Shown in pieces: positions 47,501 to 59,130 of a stretch of DNA of 64,000 bases. Position 1 is the first letter of the stretch. Every line of letters starts with the position of its first letter. Location of the stretch: positions 124,001-188,000 of the forward strand of contig JAUTDP010000007.1 of the NCBI GenBank assembly GCA_033439795.1. Reading direction: 5' to 3'. Position numbers and translations under genes: made by a program. This DNA is from Sordaria brevicollis (Eukaryota > Ascomycota > Sordariomycetes > Sordariales > Sordariaceae). The notes beneath the pieces were generated by a model. The model was not told the DNA's origin. It did no database searches and worked only from the letters and a program-made list of their open reading frames with translations.

Positions 47501-49849
47501 TTTGTTTCAGGCGGGCCGTTGACTGACATGAATTCCACTTCCCGTCTTCCGTCATCCCGTCCCCAACCCAAGTGAGTTCGTCTCGGCACTCACCATCTCA
47601 CATCACCCATCTCACTGAACTCCGTCATCCTCATCTCCGTCGTCGGTCGACTTCATCTCTGCGTGGTAAAAGCCTTCAGCCTCCGCCACACGCCGTTCTC
47701 CACGCGCTTTCTTTCGGTCTGCTGCCGACAGGACAACACCTTTGGGGGAGGAGACCTTACTCATCGAGCCAACCCCCAATCACGGCTGAGACGCCTCACA
47801 CTCAGCTCTTTGCGCCAATGGAGGTTGGAAACAGCCAAACTGGACGGCGTATCCGACCTCAACAGCAGTTGCCTGGTTAACAAGAGAAATTTCTTCGCAA
47901 GTTCTGCTTGGCAAACATCATTGGCGGCCGAGTGTCGGTCTAGCAGGTCAAGATGTTGCTTCTTGCTGACAATGAACTTTTCAGGTGTGTGCGTGTGTGC
48001 GTGTGTGTGTGTGTGACGATCATGTCAGTGTGAATCTGGTGGTGGCCTTTGGAAGGCAGCAACAATGCATCACGAAGAAGCAAGAGACTTTCAACATCTG
48101 ATACTGTCTCGATCAATGACCCGTGCCTTATTCAGGATCCCTATGAAAGTCTTGGCTGGAAAACAGCCTCACCTTCATGGTCGTCGTCTGGATCTGGGTT
48201 TCCCCAATCTCGCCAGGAGGACTTTGAGGCGTATCCTGGATGTTCAAAGACAAACTGCGTCCTCGCCATACCCTGCCAGCCTTCTCGAAAACATGGTAAA
48301 CGGTTTATGAAACGCCACATCACAAGGCAAACAAGTGGTTTCCCGGTTGTCGAGAACTCCACTAAGGCGGATAGGACCACAGGAACATATCCCGTTAAGG
48401 ATTGGATTTGTATTACGGAACACACCTATGGTTGACACTGACATCCATGCCCAAGTTCTTCTATTCGTCAGTCAGGCATTCGGGTCTCTCCAGTCGGCCT
48501 CGAGAGTCAAAGTGCGGCCGAGTCCTGTCATCTGCTCGCGGGGAAATTCTGGGAACACAGCAATCTACAGAGACCCGGTCCATCGATAGACTCGCTGTCC
48601 TGATGCCGGTCGCCCCTGTTGTGTAAACCCACAAACTCGCCCATTGACACCCACCAAGCTGAAAGGATAGCCCTATGCACGGGTCACTACATAATCGATG
48701 AGTGCTGCCTCAAACACTTGGACACTGACCTGAGTCTCAGCCGGTTGGACAGCTGGCTCCAAGAAGTGAGCCTCTTATTGCCCTTCCATTGCTCCCTCGA
48801 GTCCTTCTATACATTTTCTACTCATACGAAATACGTAGTGGTATGCATAATCCGGCTGTATTATAGGTTACCATTTAGGGGTCGGAACGCTGCAAAAGAC
48901 GATGTCGTCCTCAGGATCTCAACTGTGATGGGCGGGTATGAAGCGGGCTGCAACGCTACCGTAGGTCTATTTGAGCCACTCAAAGGGGGCGGAAATAGAA
49001 GCTTGCAGCCCTGCTGGCCAATGGCATCACCACTCGAGACTTAACCCTAGGGCAGATCTTGGTCATGTCTTGGGGAGACCAGGGTTGCAGAACCTGGAAG
49101 CTAGGGTCGAGTCAACTTCGAACCGGGGCTGCTTTGGATGATCCCCAAACAACATCCAACAATCCCGAAAAAAGCCACAACTAGTCTGAGAGAGGATGCT
49201 GAGTCTGGACAACAACCACCCGGGGTGCCAGTCGAGGCACTATCTACGGCCAACATGGATGCCGACCCATGGGTTGTCACATTTTCATCCCTTGCCCGCG
49301 GATGGCTTCCCGGACGGATACAGACACCAACAGCCATCCCTCTCTAAACTCGGCACAAGAGAAACAACGGCTACTCATCCGCCATGAGAATAACTGAGTG
49401 ATAGAGTATGACGTGCGTGACAACGCCACAGTCGGTACAGAAACTCCTCCTCCATGTTACTCTGCCCGTCTCTCAAGCGTTCATCACTTCTAGTTGCACC
49501 CTTTGCAAGTGCGAGGACCAACCCAACTATGCGGGTCAGCCGTAATTTGTACGCGTCGTACAACACACATCGACAAAGGTCCCAGGACCCAGCATTCCGA
49601 TGCTACCGTCAGGGCGGTCACTCGTGAATATTATCATCCGCCTCCCCATGCCTCTCCTTTCCGTTTTATCTTTTGATTCAAGGCTCCTTCGCCATCTCGT
49701 TGGTATCATTATCATAAGGCTGGTCGAGAGCATCAAACTTCTCAAGCAAGAGACGACACCATCCGGCATCGACAAGTCTATCCTGCACTCACCATGTGCA
49801 AAAACAGATTCGCACTCTTACCCTAGTACTTCCCGTTCTTTTTTTATGC
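41561..49849. other. 8.3-kb stretch without a convincing gene
   Basis: The first few hundred bases are the 3' UTR of the kinase gene. Beyond that I see only short frames. Two are slightly protein-like. At 45447-45707 an 86-codon frame lies 130 bp downstream of a TATATAAG motif (45317) and may be linked by splicing to a 67-codon frame ending at 46030, but I cannot find a splice pair that joins them in phase. At 48049-48435 a 128-codon frame lacks an ATG at its start. A (GT)n microsatellite lies at about 47983-48015. Long non-coding transcripts or regulatory DNA could occupy this region, but nothing here proves it. Confidence 0.5.
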
Positions 49850-52800
49850 ATGGGCGCTACTTCAAAGATGTTGTCAAAGTCAGGATCCACCATTCGAAAG
49901 CTCGTTTCGCCAAGGAAGCCTGTGTTTGTCGAAGAATACGAAGGCTCTTATTTCCACCACGACGATGAAGGCTTAAGGGCGGTCTACAGAGAGCTTAAAA
50001 TGAGATCATGGGGTCTTCGAAGGAGCTCAAAGCCTGATCTTCATGTCCAAAAGAAAGACGACCTCCATAAAATACTCAGCATTGTTCCGCCCCTTCCCGA
50101 CACTCCGCTCTCATCAAGGTCTTCTTTGTCCAGCTGCGGCTATAGCATAGACCATACCAGTCCTCAATGTTCATCCCAGCGTATCGGCGGCCAAAGTCCT
50201 CACAGAAGCCCACTTCTTTGTCCTGAGCACCTCGAGTACCAGCCGCAGCAAGCCCGAGGGCGAAGCCAGCCCGCCAGCACGACACCGGTGACGCCTCCGA
50301 GGACACCAAGCTCACAAGAGTTACACCATATTGTTCTTTTACCGCCTTCGCCTCCTTTGCAGCAAGAAGAGCCGAACCAGGGTTATACGACCCGTCGACC
50401 GAGCATCACCTTGACTGGATTGGGCATCAACCACCAATCCATATCTACAGAGAAGATTGCCGAGGATCTCACCGGCTCATCAGAACAACATCGTTTACCA
50501 AGCAATGGATATTCAAACGACATCCAAAAGCTCAGTCCGAAGATGGATAGGGCATTCCAGCCACAACGGTCCTCGGTCGGAATCAAGCCGCCGCTACCGG
50601 CGCTTGTGATTCCGACGACGACATATTACTCGGCGAACCACACAAAGCCTTTGACGCCTGTACATACTCCCTCCCAGCGGAGTCAAGCGCGGAGAAGGAG
50701 TCAGGCGTCATTGCAATCTCAAACACAGCCCTTCAAGGGGTCTTTCATGCTCACAAGTCCGGCAAGGTTTGCTTCGGCTGGCAAGACAAAGAGAAGGAAG
50801 TCAAAGAAATCCCACAGACGGTCCCGCATAGTCAGCACACAAGTATCAAAATGGGCCCTCCCAGACACTGCCCGAAACTTACTCGAGCGTCTCAACCCCA
50901 TCAAAGCGGACGAGGTGCTGCCGGAGAGCATTTTGCAGGAAATCTTGGACAGAGCTTGTCTAGTCCAGTCCGCGATGAACGATGAAGTCATGGCAACCGG
51001 TCAAGAAGGCGATCAGCCTTCTCAACAACCCATTACACCCGTCGAACCATTCCACCTCGACGATTTACCAACACGGATCGATAATGCCGGCGTGAGCTTG
51101 ACTGTCACTTCTGTCACACCCCCGCCTGAGACGGCACAACCAGCTCAATTCGGACACGGCGAGATCACCAGAGACGACTGCGCAACGCCAAAGCCGCTGT
51201 CGCAGGAAGATGGACAGAAAAAGAATCGGCCGAACAGTCATCCCGTCCCCTTGGCGGAAAATGGAAAGGACCATAGCCTACCCATTATGTTTCGCCTCGA
51301 AGAAGAAGTTCAATCAGCTCCTAAGCCCTCGAGTGTCGCCCATCTTACACCTTCCACTACCGGTCCCATCAGGCCTGTACCACGCCGCACTCCGTCCAGG
51401 CAACTACCTCCTCTTCCGACCATTCCTGAGGGCATCACCAGCTCGATGTTGACACCTACAACTGCCACATCGCCAGGATTTGGCTTCGATACCAGTAATG
51501 ATGAGTTCATTTACCTGAAAAGCACTCCGTTCACATGGACGATGCCATTATTTCGTCACGGACCGATCAGGCTACCCAAGCCTGAACAAACCATCAACCA
51601 ACTTGCCGCCAACGCAGAAGATGGTCTTGACTGGGTAGCTTTCCAAATTTCCATAGGGAGCGGCATCGGCGACTTTGACAGCGACCCTCTTGACTACTCG
51701 AGGCCTTCGGACGCTGAACTCAATGAGCGCGACGACATTCTTGCGTGGTTCTCCGGTTTCGGCTTTGATGGTTATGGTGCGTTGAGGAACTCTCCAACTC
51801 CCGAAGAGGAAGCCGAGCTCTTGAAGCAAAAACAAGAAAGAGTCCTCTTGCAAGCACAATCCGCGATTGCTGGTGGTGGTACCTTGAACACGAGCAACAG
51901 AGGCAAAGCACCAACCGGGGACGAACTTCGCCGGATTCAGCATTTACAGGCATTTGACTGGGACCGGAAACATCCCCATATCCATGAGCGGTCGGCAGGC
52001 GTCAATGATCAAATTCTGTTTTATGCCCCTGCGACTCACATTGCTGCTCATCAGATGCAGCAACACCACTATCTGCCTTGGATATCACAAGACACACCTT
52101 CCACCACATGGTCTATCGAGCGTCAACCGAGAGACCATCTCGAGAAGCCTACGATCAACTCTCCCTTTGGTCACACTCACAGCCAGAGTTGGAGCTATTC
52201 TGTATCACCTCCCCAAGCACCAACGTCCCATCCCACTGGTCACCGGGATCATAGCCGCGGTCGCAGTTCAAGCGATGTTGCCAACACCAACACCAACAAC
52301 AACAACAACACCCCGGTCCCAACATCAATCAACCGCAATCAATCACCAACACTGCGAACATCAACACCAACAAAGAATTTGCCAACATCCCGGTTGCAAC
52401 CACAACAACAACAATCCTCCCTTGCACTAGCATCATCATCATCATCATCATTATTCTCCTCATCACCAGCCTTCCGATCCGAATCTCCCTTTTTGCCAGC
52501 TTTTGCTTTCCAGCAACACGAGCATCCAAATCAAACCGCCATTCCAACAACCCCCCAACCTCGAAATCAACAACCTAATATCACAAAGCAAACAGCCAAG
52601 AAAATCCCCCAAGCAATCGACGCGGCCCGCGCCCGCCACTTTGGTCAACAAACCTTGCAGCAGCAGCAGCAGCAGCAGCAGGGACAGGGACAGGGACTGC
52701 ACCGCCACCGCCGCACCGACTCGCAGGAAAGCATAAAAAGCTTGCCTCAAAGCCCGGCGCTCAACATGGTGGTGTCACGGGACGTGAACGGGCAGGAATA

Positions 52801-52888
52801 TGTGATTCCGATGGGGTTCAATCTGGATCATGACTTGGGCGATTTCCTCAAGTGGGAGGCGGAGCATGTTGCGTTTGGGATCGATTGA
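49850..52888 (+). CDS. Uncharacterised 1012-residue low-complexity protein
   Basis: A single uninterrupted frame. I start at the ATG at 49850 (MGATSKMLSKSGS); a second in-frame ATG at 49868 is equally possible, and the open frame extends back to 49796 without an ATG. Four parts look constrained. Residues about 1-75 are basic with an R-K-P-V-F-V-E-E-Y-E-G block. A Lys/Arg cluster (K-T-K-R-R-K-S-K-K-S-H-R-R-S-R, about 311-325) could be a nuclear localisation signal. A segment at about 555-660 contains T-W-T-M-P-L-F-R-H-G-P and I-G-S-G-I-G-D-F. The C-terminus (about 983-1012) is E-Y-V-I-P-M-G-F-N-L. The rest is Pro/Ser/Thr/Gln/Asn-rich, with Asn and Ser runs and a polyglutamine run near residue 937. 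I recognise no catalytic domain or family. Its length and codon-like composition make it a real gene. Confidence 0.75.
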   Translation: MGATSKMLSKSGSTIRKLVSPRKPVFVEEYEGSYFHHDDEGLRAVYRELKMRSWGLRRSSKPDLHVQKKDDLHKILSIVPPLPDTPLSSRSSLSSCGYSIDHTSPQCSSQRIGGQSPHRSPLLCPEHLEYQPQQARGRSQPASTTPVTPPRTPSSQELHHIVLLPPSPPLQQEEPNQGYTTRRPSITLTGLGINHQSISTEKIAEDLTGSSEQHRLPSNGYSNDIQKLSPKMDRAFQPQRSSVGIKPPLPALVIPTTTYYSANHTKPLTPVHTPSQRSQARRRSQASLQSQTQPFKGSFMLTSPARFASAGKTKRRKSKKSHRRSRIVSTQVSKWALPDTARNLLERLNPIKADEVLPESILQEILDRACLVQSAMNDEVMATGQEGDQPSQQPITPVEPFHLDDLPTRIDNAGVSLTVTSVTPPPETAQPAQFGHGEITRDDCATPKPLSQEDGQKKNRPNSHPVPLAENGKDHSLPIMFRLEEEVQSAPKPSSVAHLTPSTTGPIRPVPRRTPSRQLPPLPTIPEGITSSMLTPTTATSPGFGFDTSNDEFIYLKSTPFTWTMPLFRHGPIRLPKPEQTINQLAANAEDGLDWVAFQISIGSGIGDFDSDPLDYSRPSDAELNERDDILAWFSGFGFDGYGALRNSPTPEEEAELLKQKQERVLLQAQSAIAGGGTLNTSNRGKAPTGDELRRIQHLQAFDWDRKHPHIHERSAGVNDQILFYAPATHIAAHQMQQHHYLPWISQDTPSTTWSIERQPRDHLEKPTINSPFGHTHSQSWSYSVSPPQAPTSHPTGHRDHSRGRSSSDVANTNTNNNNNTPVPTSINRNQSPTLRTSTPTKNLPTSRLQPQQQQSSLALASSSSSSLFSSSPAFRSESPFLPAFAFQQHEHPNQTAIPTTPQPRNQQPNITKQTAKKIPQAIDAARARHFGQQTLQQQQQQQQGQGQGLHRHRRTDSQESIKSLPQSPALNMVVSRDVNGQEYVIPMGFNLDHDLGDFLKWEAEHVAFGID

Positions 52889-55459
52889 CTTAATTTGGTT
52901 GATTGATTGATCGACTGATTGACTGGCCTGATTTGGGGTTGTTTGTTAAGTTGGGTGAGGGTGGTTGGAATGTTTAAAATAGGAAACACGAGAGGTGTTC
53001 ATGATTGGCAAGCAAACCGAACTATCGAATGGAATGGATGGATGGTGTTAACGGGTTCTGGATAGCTGGGTTAGGTTGGGTTGGGTCAAAGGTTTCTTTG
53101 CTTTTTTCTACGCATCATGCATCTAAGTCATTGATACTTCATTTTACTATACCACTTTTAGTTTTGTATCACGAAAATAACTTCTCTCTATCTTCACTAT
53201 TGACGATCGCAATGATCTTTTGTTGAGTGTCTATCGCATGCTACGTTTGTTGTTCTCGTACGGAGAGGTAGTAAGCAACGGTGGTCCGAAAGGCTAGAAT
53301 GCCTCTACTGCAAAGACCTCAAACGACGCACCCTGATGATGATAGACATTGGTCTTGCCTTGTCTGATCCTGACGAAACATTCATCGTCTTTCTTACCAA
53401 TCAAACTTGCCAGTAAAACTTGCGACAACCAAAAAAATGAAGGCTCAACCTGAGCCACAACTCCCCACGAGTCGAAGAGGCGATGCCTAAACGCATCAGG
53501 TCGTTCCGCTCCCTTCATAATCCGTGCCGTGACGGCATGGACGGTACTGCAAAGCATCAGATATCTGGTCTGAGGCGAAGGACAGTCCAGCCTGTACCTG
53601 CATCCGACGGAACCCCTTCACGATGATCTTGCGCTCGAAACTTTTGGATCATCTCTATACTTGCCTCATACCTGCCTACGCGGTCGTCTAGCGGCCGCAC
53701 CTGCTTACCTGCCCCATTATTGTGTCAACGGGACGGTAGTAATTGATATACGGAAGGCATATCCCGTTGCAATGTGGAGTGGTTATTGCGGGCACAAAAG
53801 GAAGTCACTCCGCTGACGCTTACGAACGGAAAGCAAGAACATCGCCATTAGAGCAGGAGCGAAGTTACCAAGATCAAAGTCAGCTAGAGTTGAACAGACT
53901 CTGGCGGGGGACGAAGAACTGTCGTATTTACACTTCATTCTTCCTAGTGTCTGGAATGAGCTGACTTTCTCCCTCTTTCGTTTGTTTGACAAGTACTTCA
54001 TTGAATCTCTAACCTCTCACTCAGTCTTTTTCATCCACTTTTGTTCCGGTATGTGTTGGTCGGAAAAGAGGCTTGATGATGGCCATGATGCCGTGAGTTT
54101 GGCTGCTTCAAAGACCACCTCCTTGGCTTCCAACATGGAATGACGAAGTCGGGAACGGAAGATGAAAGTCTAGCTGCTGGTGAGTGAGCATCTGTTTCCT
54201 CATCGATATTTGCTATGACAGAACCATACTGATGTGGTTTTTCGCAGACAAATTAATCGTGTTCTCATCTTTGGAAACCGTCCTTGTCGAACATTTGCCC
54301 ACCGGTTCAAACATCTTCACCAAGATCGCGACGTATCCATCCCCGACTTCTTAAAGCGTTCCAACACATCAATTGAAAGGATGGCTTTGATCGCATGTCC
54401 CTTTTAGACTGCCTCCTTTTTTCCCATCTCCAGCATTTGGTCCCAAGAAATGTCCTTTCACTGTGAGTTTCGCCCGCACTCGCGCACCTTCCATCCTCAT
54501 CCCCGACCGCGTTCCCTGTCCCACTGGACTACCAGTAGCCGACCACCCCTCTATCCCATCTGCCACCCCTTTACCATCCGGTATTTAAATCCCTTCTCCG
54601 TCCCTTCCTTCCAACCAACAGACAAATCACTCGACTTTCCAGGGCTGATTTCCAAGTGGTCAACCGCTTGCGACTTCCAAATCTCCCCGCTTTGCTCGAG
54701 GCGTGCCACCCTCTGGGTTCAATTCCCAGACGAAGCACTTTAGATTTTCTGTTGTCCCGCAGATGCTTATGCCGTGGACTGGTTTACCTTTCACTCCATC
54801 ATCCCATTTTCTCCAGGACAATTCCATGTAAGGAAGCGAGGACGGATGTGCACTCCAGGGCAGTTAGCAACAGAAAGCACGAAGAGCGAGAAAACCGTAT
54901 GTGCGAATATGCTCTGACTTGCTGTCCCTGGCCGCTTTGCCGTTGGGTTGTTTCTGGGGGGAGTGGTGTGGTGGGTGAGGTGGCTGTCCGCCGTTCCTGG
55001 TTTATCCGGGGTGTGGTAATTCATCGTAAGTCGGGCCCTTCTTTTTTTTCCCTTTTTTTCCAGTTCTTTTTTGCCGATAATGTGCTCGAATTGGATAATC
55101 GTAGTTGCGATCGCGTTATAGTAGTTGGTCATAGAAGATCTGATGTCGTTGAGACGTAATGCAATACCTATATACGACTTGAGAGCATGCATGCCATTCA
55201 AATAAATAAGAAGCACCACGTCCAGAGGTGTATACCTGCCAAACTGTGAAGCTATTCAGAGGTGGGCTGTATAATGTTGCTAGGTAGGGTGTTCGTCTCG
55301 AAAACCGCATCGTTAGGTATAACATCGCGACAAGTGATTGGAGCGGGGAAGGGTAGAAGAAATAAGCCATCGCGAGAACACAAAGGTATTGTCAGAGATA
55401 GAGAGAAACTTCAAGTATAACATTACCACGCGTTCATTGACACTCGTCATCTACGGACC
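52889..55459. other. Intergenic region
   Basis: Contains the 3' ends of the flanking convergent genes and about 2 kb with no firm gene. A 74-codon minus-strand frame (53294-53518) is moderately protein-like and is preceded by a TTTGCAG acceptor-like site, but I could not define a matching first exon. A tRNA-like T-arm at 54714-54730 lacks a matching acceptor stem and was rejected. Confidence 0.5.
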
Positions 55460-56628
55460 TCACGCATCACCCATATCAACATCATCACCCTCCCCTTCGG
55501 TATCGCTCTCATCATCTCCATCCGTCGCATACGGCACAAACCGAAAGTCCAAGAAACTCAACCCAGCTCCTCCTCCCGCAACAGCGCCACCCGCACCGTG
55601 ACCACCAGCCCCTTCTACCTCCACCATGAACTGCATGCTCAGCACACCCTGCCCATCACCTCTCAAGCTGACCTTGCTCGCAATCCTCATGGCCTCCGTC
55701 GCCGCCTTGATCGTGTCAAACTTGAATGTCTGCTTCCACCTCCTCTCCCCTTTAGCTCTATCCACCGCCCTGACCGAGAACGTCTCCAGCAGATCCCTTC
55801 CGCGCTTGAAATCCACCATGCTCTCCGCGCCCGGCGCTCCCGCACCGCTGTGACTACCCGAAGTTTTGAACCTTAGGTACGGCTCCTTGCGTGAAACCTC
55901 AATCGTCAGCCTCTCAGGACCAATGCTGCCCACCTCCGCCAGCGCGTCAAGCAGGTAGCGCGCCTGCATAATCACCTTAAACGAAAGATCATCCACGTCA
56001 AACGGAATATCCTCGGGCGTTTCGGGGAGGTAGGTAGTCAAGTTACACGTCGTCTTGACGCCGGCTTCTTCGAGGATGATGCTAAACGGTCCGCCGTCGG
56101 CAGGGTAGCTAAGGATGCAAGTACCGTTTGTAGATGTAGAGCCGCCGTGGAGAGTATGGTGGCTGAAGGCATCTGACCCTCCTCCCCCTCCACGGTTTGG
56201 GCCGCGTGGGTTACCACCACCGCCTCCGCCGCCGCGCACGAGAGGGTCGTTGAGATCGAGACGTGATTGCTGGCGGGAGGCGACGTCGGCGACGCCAAAG
56301 ATTTGGAGGGTTTCGAGGAAGGCGGGGAGGGAGATTTGGAAGGAGACGGGGTCGGGTTCGTTGTCTTCGTATTCGTCGTCGTTGTCTGTGACTACAGGAG
56401 GGGAAGGTTGGTGGTGTAGCTGGCGAAAAGGTTCTTGTTCCAGTGGGCAGCGCCTTGCATGACGCGGGCGTGGTCGGCGCCGAATCGCAGGCCGTCGGGG
56501 GTGATTTCGACGTGGATCTTGTTGGTGAAGCCGATGGCTTTGAGGAGCTGGTAGAGAGGGCGCGTGGAGCTGGCGACTGCCCTGAACAGTGGGGGGCCGT
56601 TGCTGGCGTCTTGAGTTTGTTGTGACAT
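55460..56628 (-). CDS. rad1: Checkpoint clamp subunit Rad1 (9-1-1 complex), with an apparent frameshift
   Basis: Rad1 forms the PCNA-like Rad9-Rad1-Hus1 ring that is loaded at damaged or stalled DNA and activates the ATR/Mec1 checkpoint. The N-terminus (56628 to about 56400) shows the family blocks L-F-R-A-V-A-S-S-T-R-P-L-Y-Q-L-L-K and D-H-A-R-V-M-Q-G-A-A. The rest, from about 56395 to 55460, reads in another frame and has F-Q-I-S-L-P-A-F-L-E-T-L-Q-I-F-G, S-I-I-L-E-E-A-G and an acidic tail after a Gly-rich insert. The two frames meet in a C-rich run near 56395-56405 and need one extra base to join, for a product near 389 residues. No GT-AG or GC-AG intron fits there without deleting conserved residues. 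The shift may be a sequence error, a strain mutation or real frameshifting. Confidence 0.8.
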
Positions 56629-56828
56629 GTTGCTTGCTGATCTATGTATGTAGAGTGAGTTGTAAATGGAAATATGGTGGTGTGTAATGGTTCAGAAATC
56701 GGCTTGCTTTTTGTGGTATATGATGATGACTCTATTGTATTGTACAGAATCTCGCGGGTGCGTCCGTAAGTTGCGAGAAAACTGCTCTCTTCTTTTTTGG
56801 TCTCGTGTCTCTCAGGGTATCTCAAGTA

Positions 56829-57239
56829 TTAAACGTAAACTCCGACCGCGCAGAACATGTAAACAACGCCGAATCTGCGCCCAGTGATTGTCAGCGTTGG
56901 AGGTCAGGATGGAAGAATGGTTCGTGGTTCGAGTTGGAAAGTGGATGATGTCGAGTGGAAACAGTCGAAGCACGACGGGAACGTACGCAAAGGCCAACGA
57001 AGCCGGGATGCCCAGGAGAGGCAGGTTGACGATAGATCGGTCTATGAGGTGGGTTTCTGGTCAGTAATGATCGAGTAATAACTCGAATGACAGCACATAC
57101 TAAGAGTAAAAGCACCCGTCAAGGTGAAGCCGATGAGGAGGAGGAGGAAAGCGACGAAGAACTGAGTGCCTTTGCCAACAGTGGGGAGAAATGGGCTGCC
57201 AGATGCGGCGTGCCAGACCTCGAGCAGTGGTGAATCCAT
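56829..57239 (-). CDS. ost5: Oligosaccharyltransferase subunit Ost5
   Basis: Three exons on the minus strand (57239-57101, 57041-56987 and 56874-56829) give a 79-residue protein of the Ost5/TMEM258 family, a small two-helix subunit of the ER complex that transfers glycan to Asn. Exon 1 has S-G-S-P-F-L-P-T-V followed by the first hydrophobic helix (F-F-V-A-F-L-L-L-L-I-G-F). Splicing joins T-L to N-R-S-I-V-N-L-P-L-L-G-I-P-A-S-L-A-F, and exon 3 supplies the typical end M-F-C-A-V-G-V-Y-V. All junctions are GT-AG and phases close exactly. An upstream in-frame ATG at 57317 would add 26 residues. I prefer 57239 because the family normally starts within a few residues of this point. It lies 200 bp downstream of rad1's start, same strand, and diverges from gcn5. 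Confidence 0.9.
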
Positions 57240-57790
57240 CTGGTCTGAAGGGGCAATTGCTTGTGATGGGAAAGTGTTTGTACAATTCAACCTAGCTGGA
57301 GCTGAAGAAATGGACATTCGAGGATGCCGAAAATAATTAAGAAGACGGGGAATTATTGGTGCAATAAGTCAAGATTCAGACGAAAGTTGGAAAGAGCTTC
57401 CCCAGAGATCAACTGAAGCTCCAGCACCAGATCGGGACCTGACAGTGGACAGCACAGAGGGACGACACCGGACGGTGCAGCTGTGGTGAACGTGTTCGAA
57501 GCCGAAAGCGGTTTAGCGCGGCTGAGCTTGGTCCCCGCCCGCGAATCTCAACCCCTGTTAGTCAGCCCTGCCTGTTCCCACCTTGACGGCATCCCATGGT
57601 CCACTTCCTCCTGTTGGCGCTGTTGCCGCTCCGCAACCACCGCTCCACCACACGTCTCCCCGACGCGGTGCATCACATCAACCTACAGACAACCGACGGA
57701 CATCCGTTCCATCACACCAATTCTCGTCCATTATCAGTTTATCAATCGCGAACACGTCCAAGCATCCATCGGTTCTCAGCCGAGGCGGAC
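57240..57790. promoter_or_regulatory. Shared divergent promoter region of ost5 and the Gcn5 gene
   Basis: About 550 bp between the two start codons of divergently transcribed genes. The right part is a CA/CT-rich leader containing an ATG at 57596 in frame with the Gcn5 start, so a longer N-terminus is formally possible. No specific operator was recognised. Confidence 0.5.
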
Positions 57791-59130
57791 ATGCCCGCTA
57801 CCTCTGTCGCGGCCCTGCCGTACAATATCAAAATGAAGGAAGAAAGTTAGTCATCCCCTCCCCTCCGCTCCACGCCATAATGCCCCTCTATCCCTCGGTC
57901 ATGTTCCCCGGGTCGCAAACACCACTGACATGGTCTGGCATGACTATTACAGACGCCAAGCGAAAGGCTACCGAGGAGCCTACCTCTCCCTCGTCGGCGA
58001 AGCGAATTAAGCATAGCGACTCGACTGAGGAGACCGAGGAAACCAAGAAGCCCAAGATCCCCGCCATTCCCTTCCCAGAAAAGGCCGCCGTTATTGAGGA
58101 GCGCAACGGCGAAATCGAGTTCCGCGTAGTCAACAACGATGGTGAGCGCGAAAGTCTCATCATCCTTACCGGCCTCAAGTGCATCTTCCAGAAACAACTA
58201 CCCAAGATGCCCAAGGACTACATCGCCCGCCTTGTCTACGACCGGACCCATCTTTCCATTGCCATTGTCAAGAAGCCGCTCGAAGTAGTTGGTGGCATTA
58301 CATACCGACCATTCAAAGGCCGGCAGTTTGCCGAAATCGTCTTCTGCGCCATTTCTTCCGACCAGCAGGTGAAGGGTTATGGTGCCCATCTCATGTCGCA
58401 CTTGAAGGACTATGTCAAGGCCACCTCGGACGTCATGCACTTCCTCACATATGCCGACAACTATGCCATCGGCTACTTCAAGAAACAAGGCTTCACGAAA
58501 GAGATCACACTCGACAAGTCGGTATGGATGGGCTACATCAAGGATTACGAAGGCGGAACCATTATGCAGTGTAGCATGCTTCCAAGAGTACGCTACCTTG
58601 AGATGGGCCGTATGCTTCTCAAGCAAAAGGAGTGTGTTCAGGCCAAGATCCGGGCATATAGCAAATCCCACATCGTCCACCAACCCCCTAAGCAATGGAA
58701 GAACGGCGTAACACCCATCGACCCTCTCTCAGTCGAAGCCATCCGCGCTTCAGGATGGAGTCCAGATATGGACGAGCTCGCCCGTCAGCCACGTCACGGA
58801 CCCAACTACAACCAGCTGCTGCATCTTCTCAACGACTTGCAGAACCATGCTAGCAGTTGGCCGTTCCTGGTACCAGTCAACAAAGACGAGGTACACGACT
58901 ACTACGATGTCATCAAGGAGCCTATGGATTTGAGTACCATGGAGGACAAGCTTGAGAAAGATCAATACAACACACCCGAAGATTTCATCAAGGACGCCAA
59001 GCTTATATTCGACAATTGCCGCAAATACAATAACGAGAACACCCCATACGCCAAATGCGCCAACAAGCTTGAAAAGTACATGTGGCAGCAAATCAAGGCA
59101 ATTCCCGAGTGGTCGCACCTCGAGCCTTAG
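57791..59130 (+). CDS. ngf-1: Histone acetyltransferase Gcn5 (NGF-1)
   Basis: Two exons, 57791-57845 and 57953-59130, giving 410 residues. Gcn5 is the catalytic subunit of SAGA/ADA and acetylates histone H3 tails in the nucleus. Exon 1 encodes [10 protein letters not shown], and splicing (GTTAGT donor, ATTACAG acceptor) gives K-E-E-N-A-K-R-K-A-T. The GNAT domain spans about residues 80-235 and has [11 protein letters not shown] with the general-base Glu at residue 146 (equivalent to yeast Glu173) and the acetyl-CoA loop Q-V-K-G-Y-G-A. The bromodomain (about 312-402) has W-P-F-L-V-P-V and [12 protein letters not shown]. The protein ends normally at I-P-E-W-S-H-L-E-P. The stop is TAG, and the same frame is open beyond it for 545 codons. 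The ngf-1 name is the Neurospora symbol as I recall it. Confidence 0.92.
57846..57952 (+). other. First intron of the Gcn5 gene, open in the exon-2 frame
   Basis: 107 bp, GTTAGT...ATTACAG. Retention would end the exon-1 reading frame at once (TAG). An ATG at 57880 inside the intron is in frame with exon 2 and would give a 25-residue alternative N-terminus ([11 protein letters not shown]). Confidence 0.75.

Noticed and set aside
54714..54730. tRNA-like T-arm (CTGGG-TTCAATT-CCCAG)
   Set aside because: No complementary 7-bp acceptor stem, D-arm or anticodon arm could be built around it.
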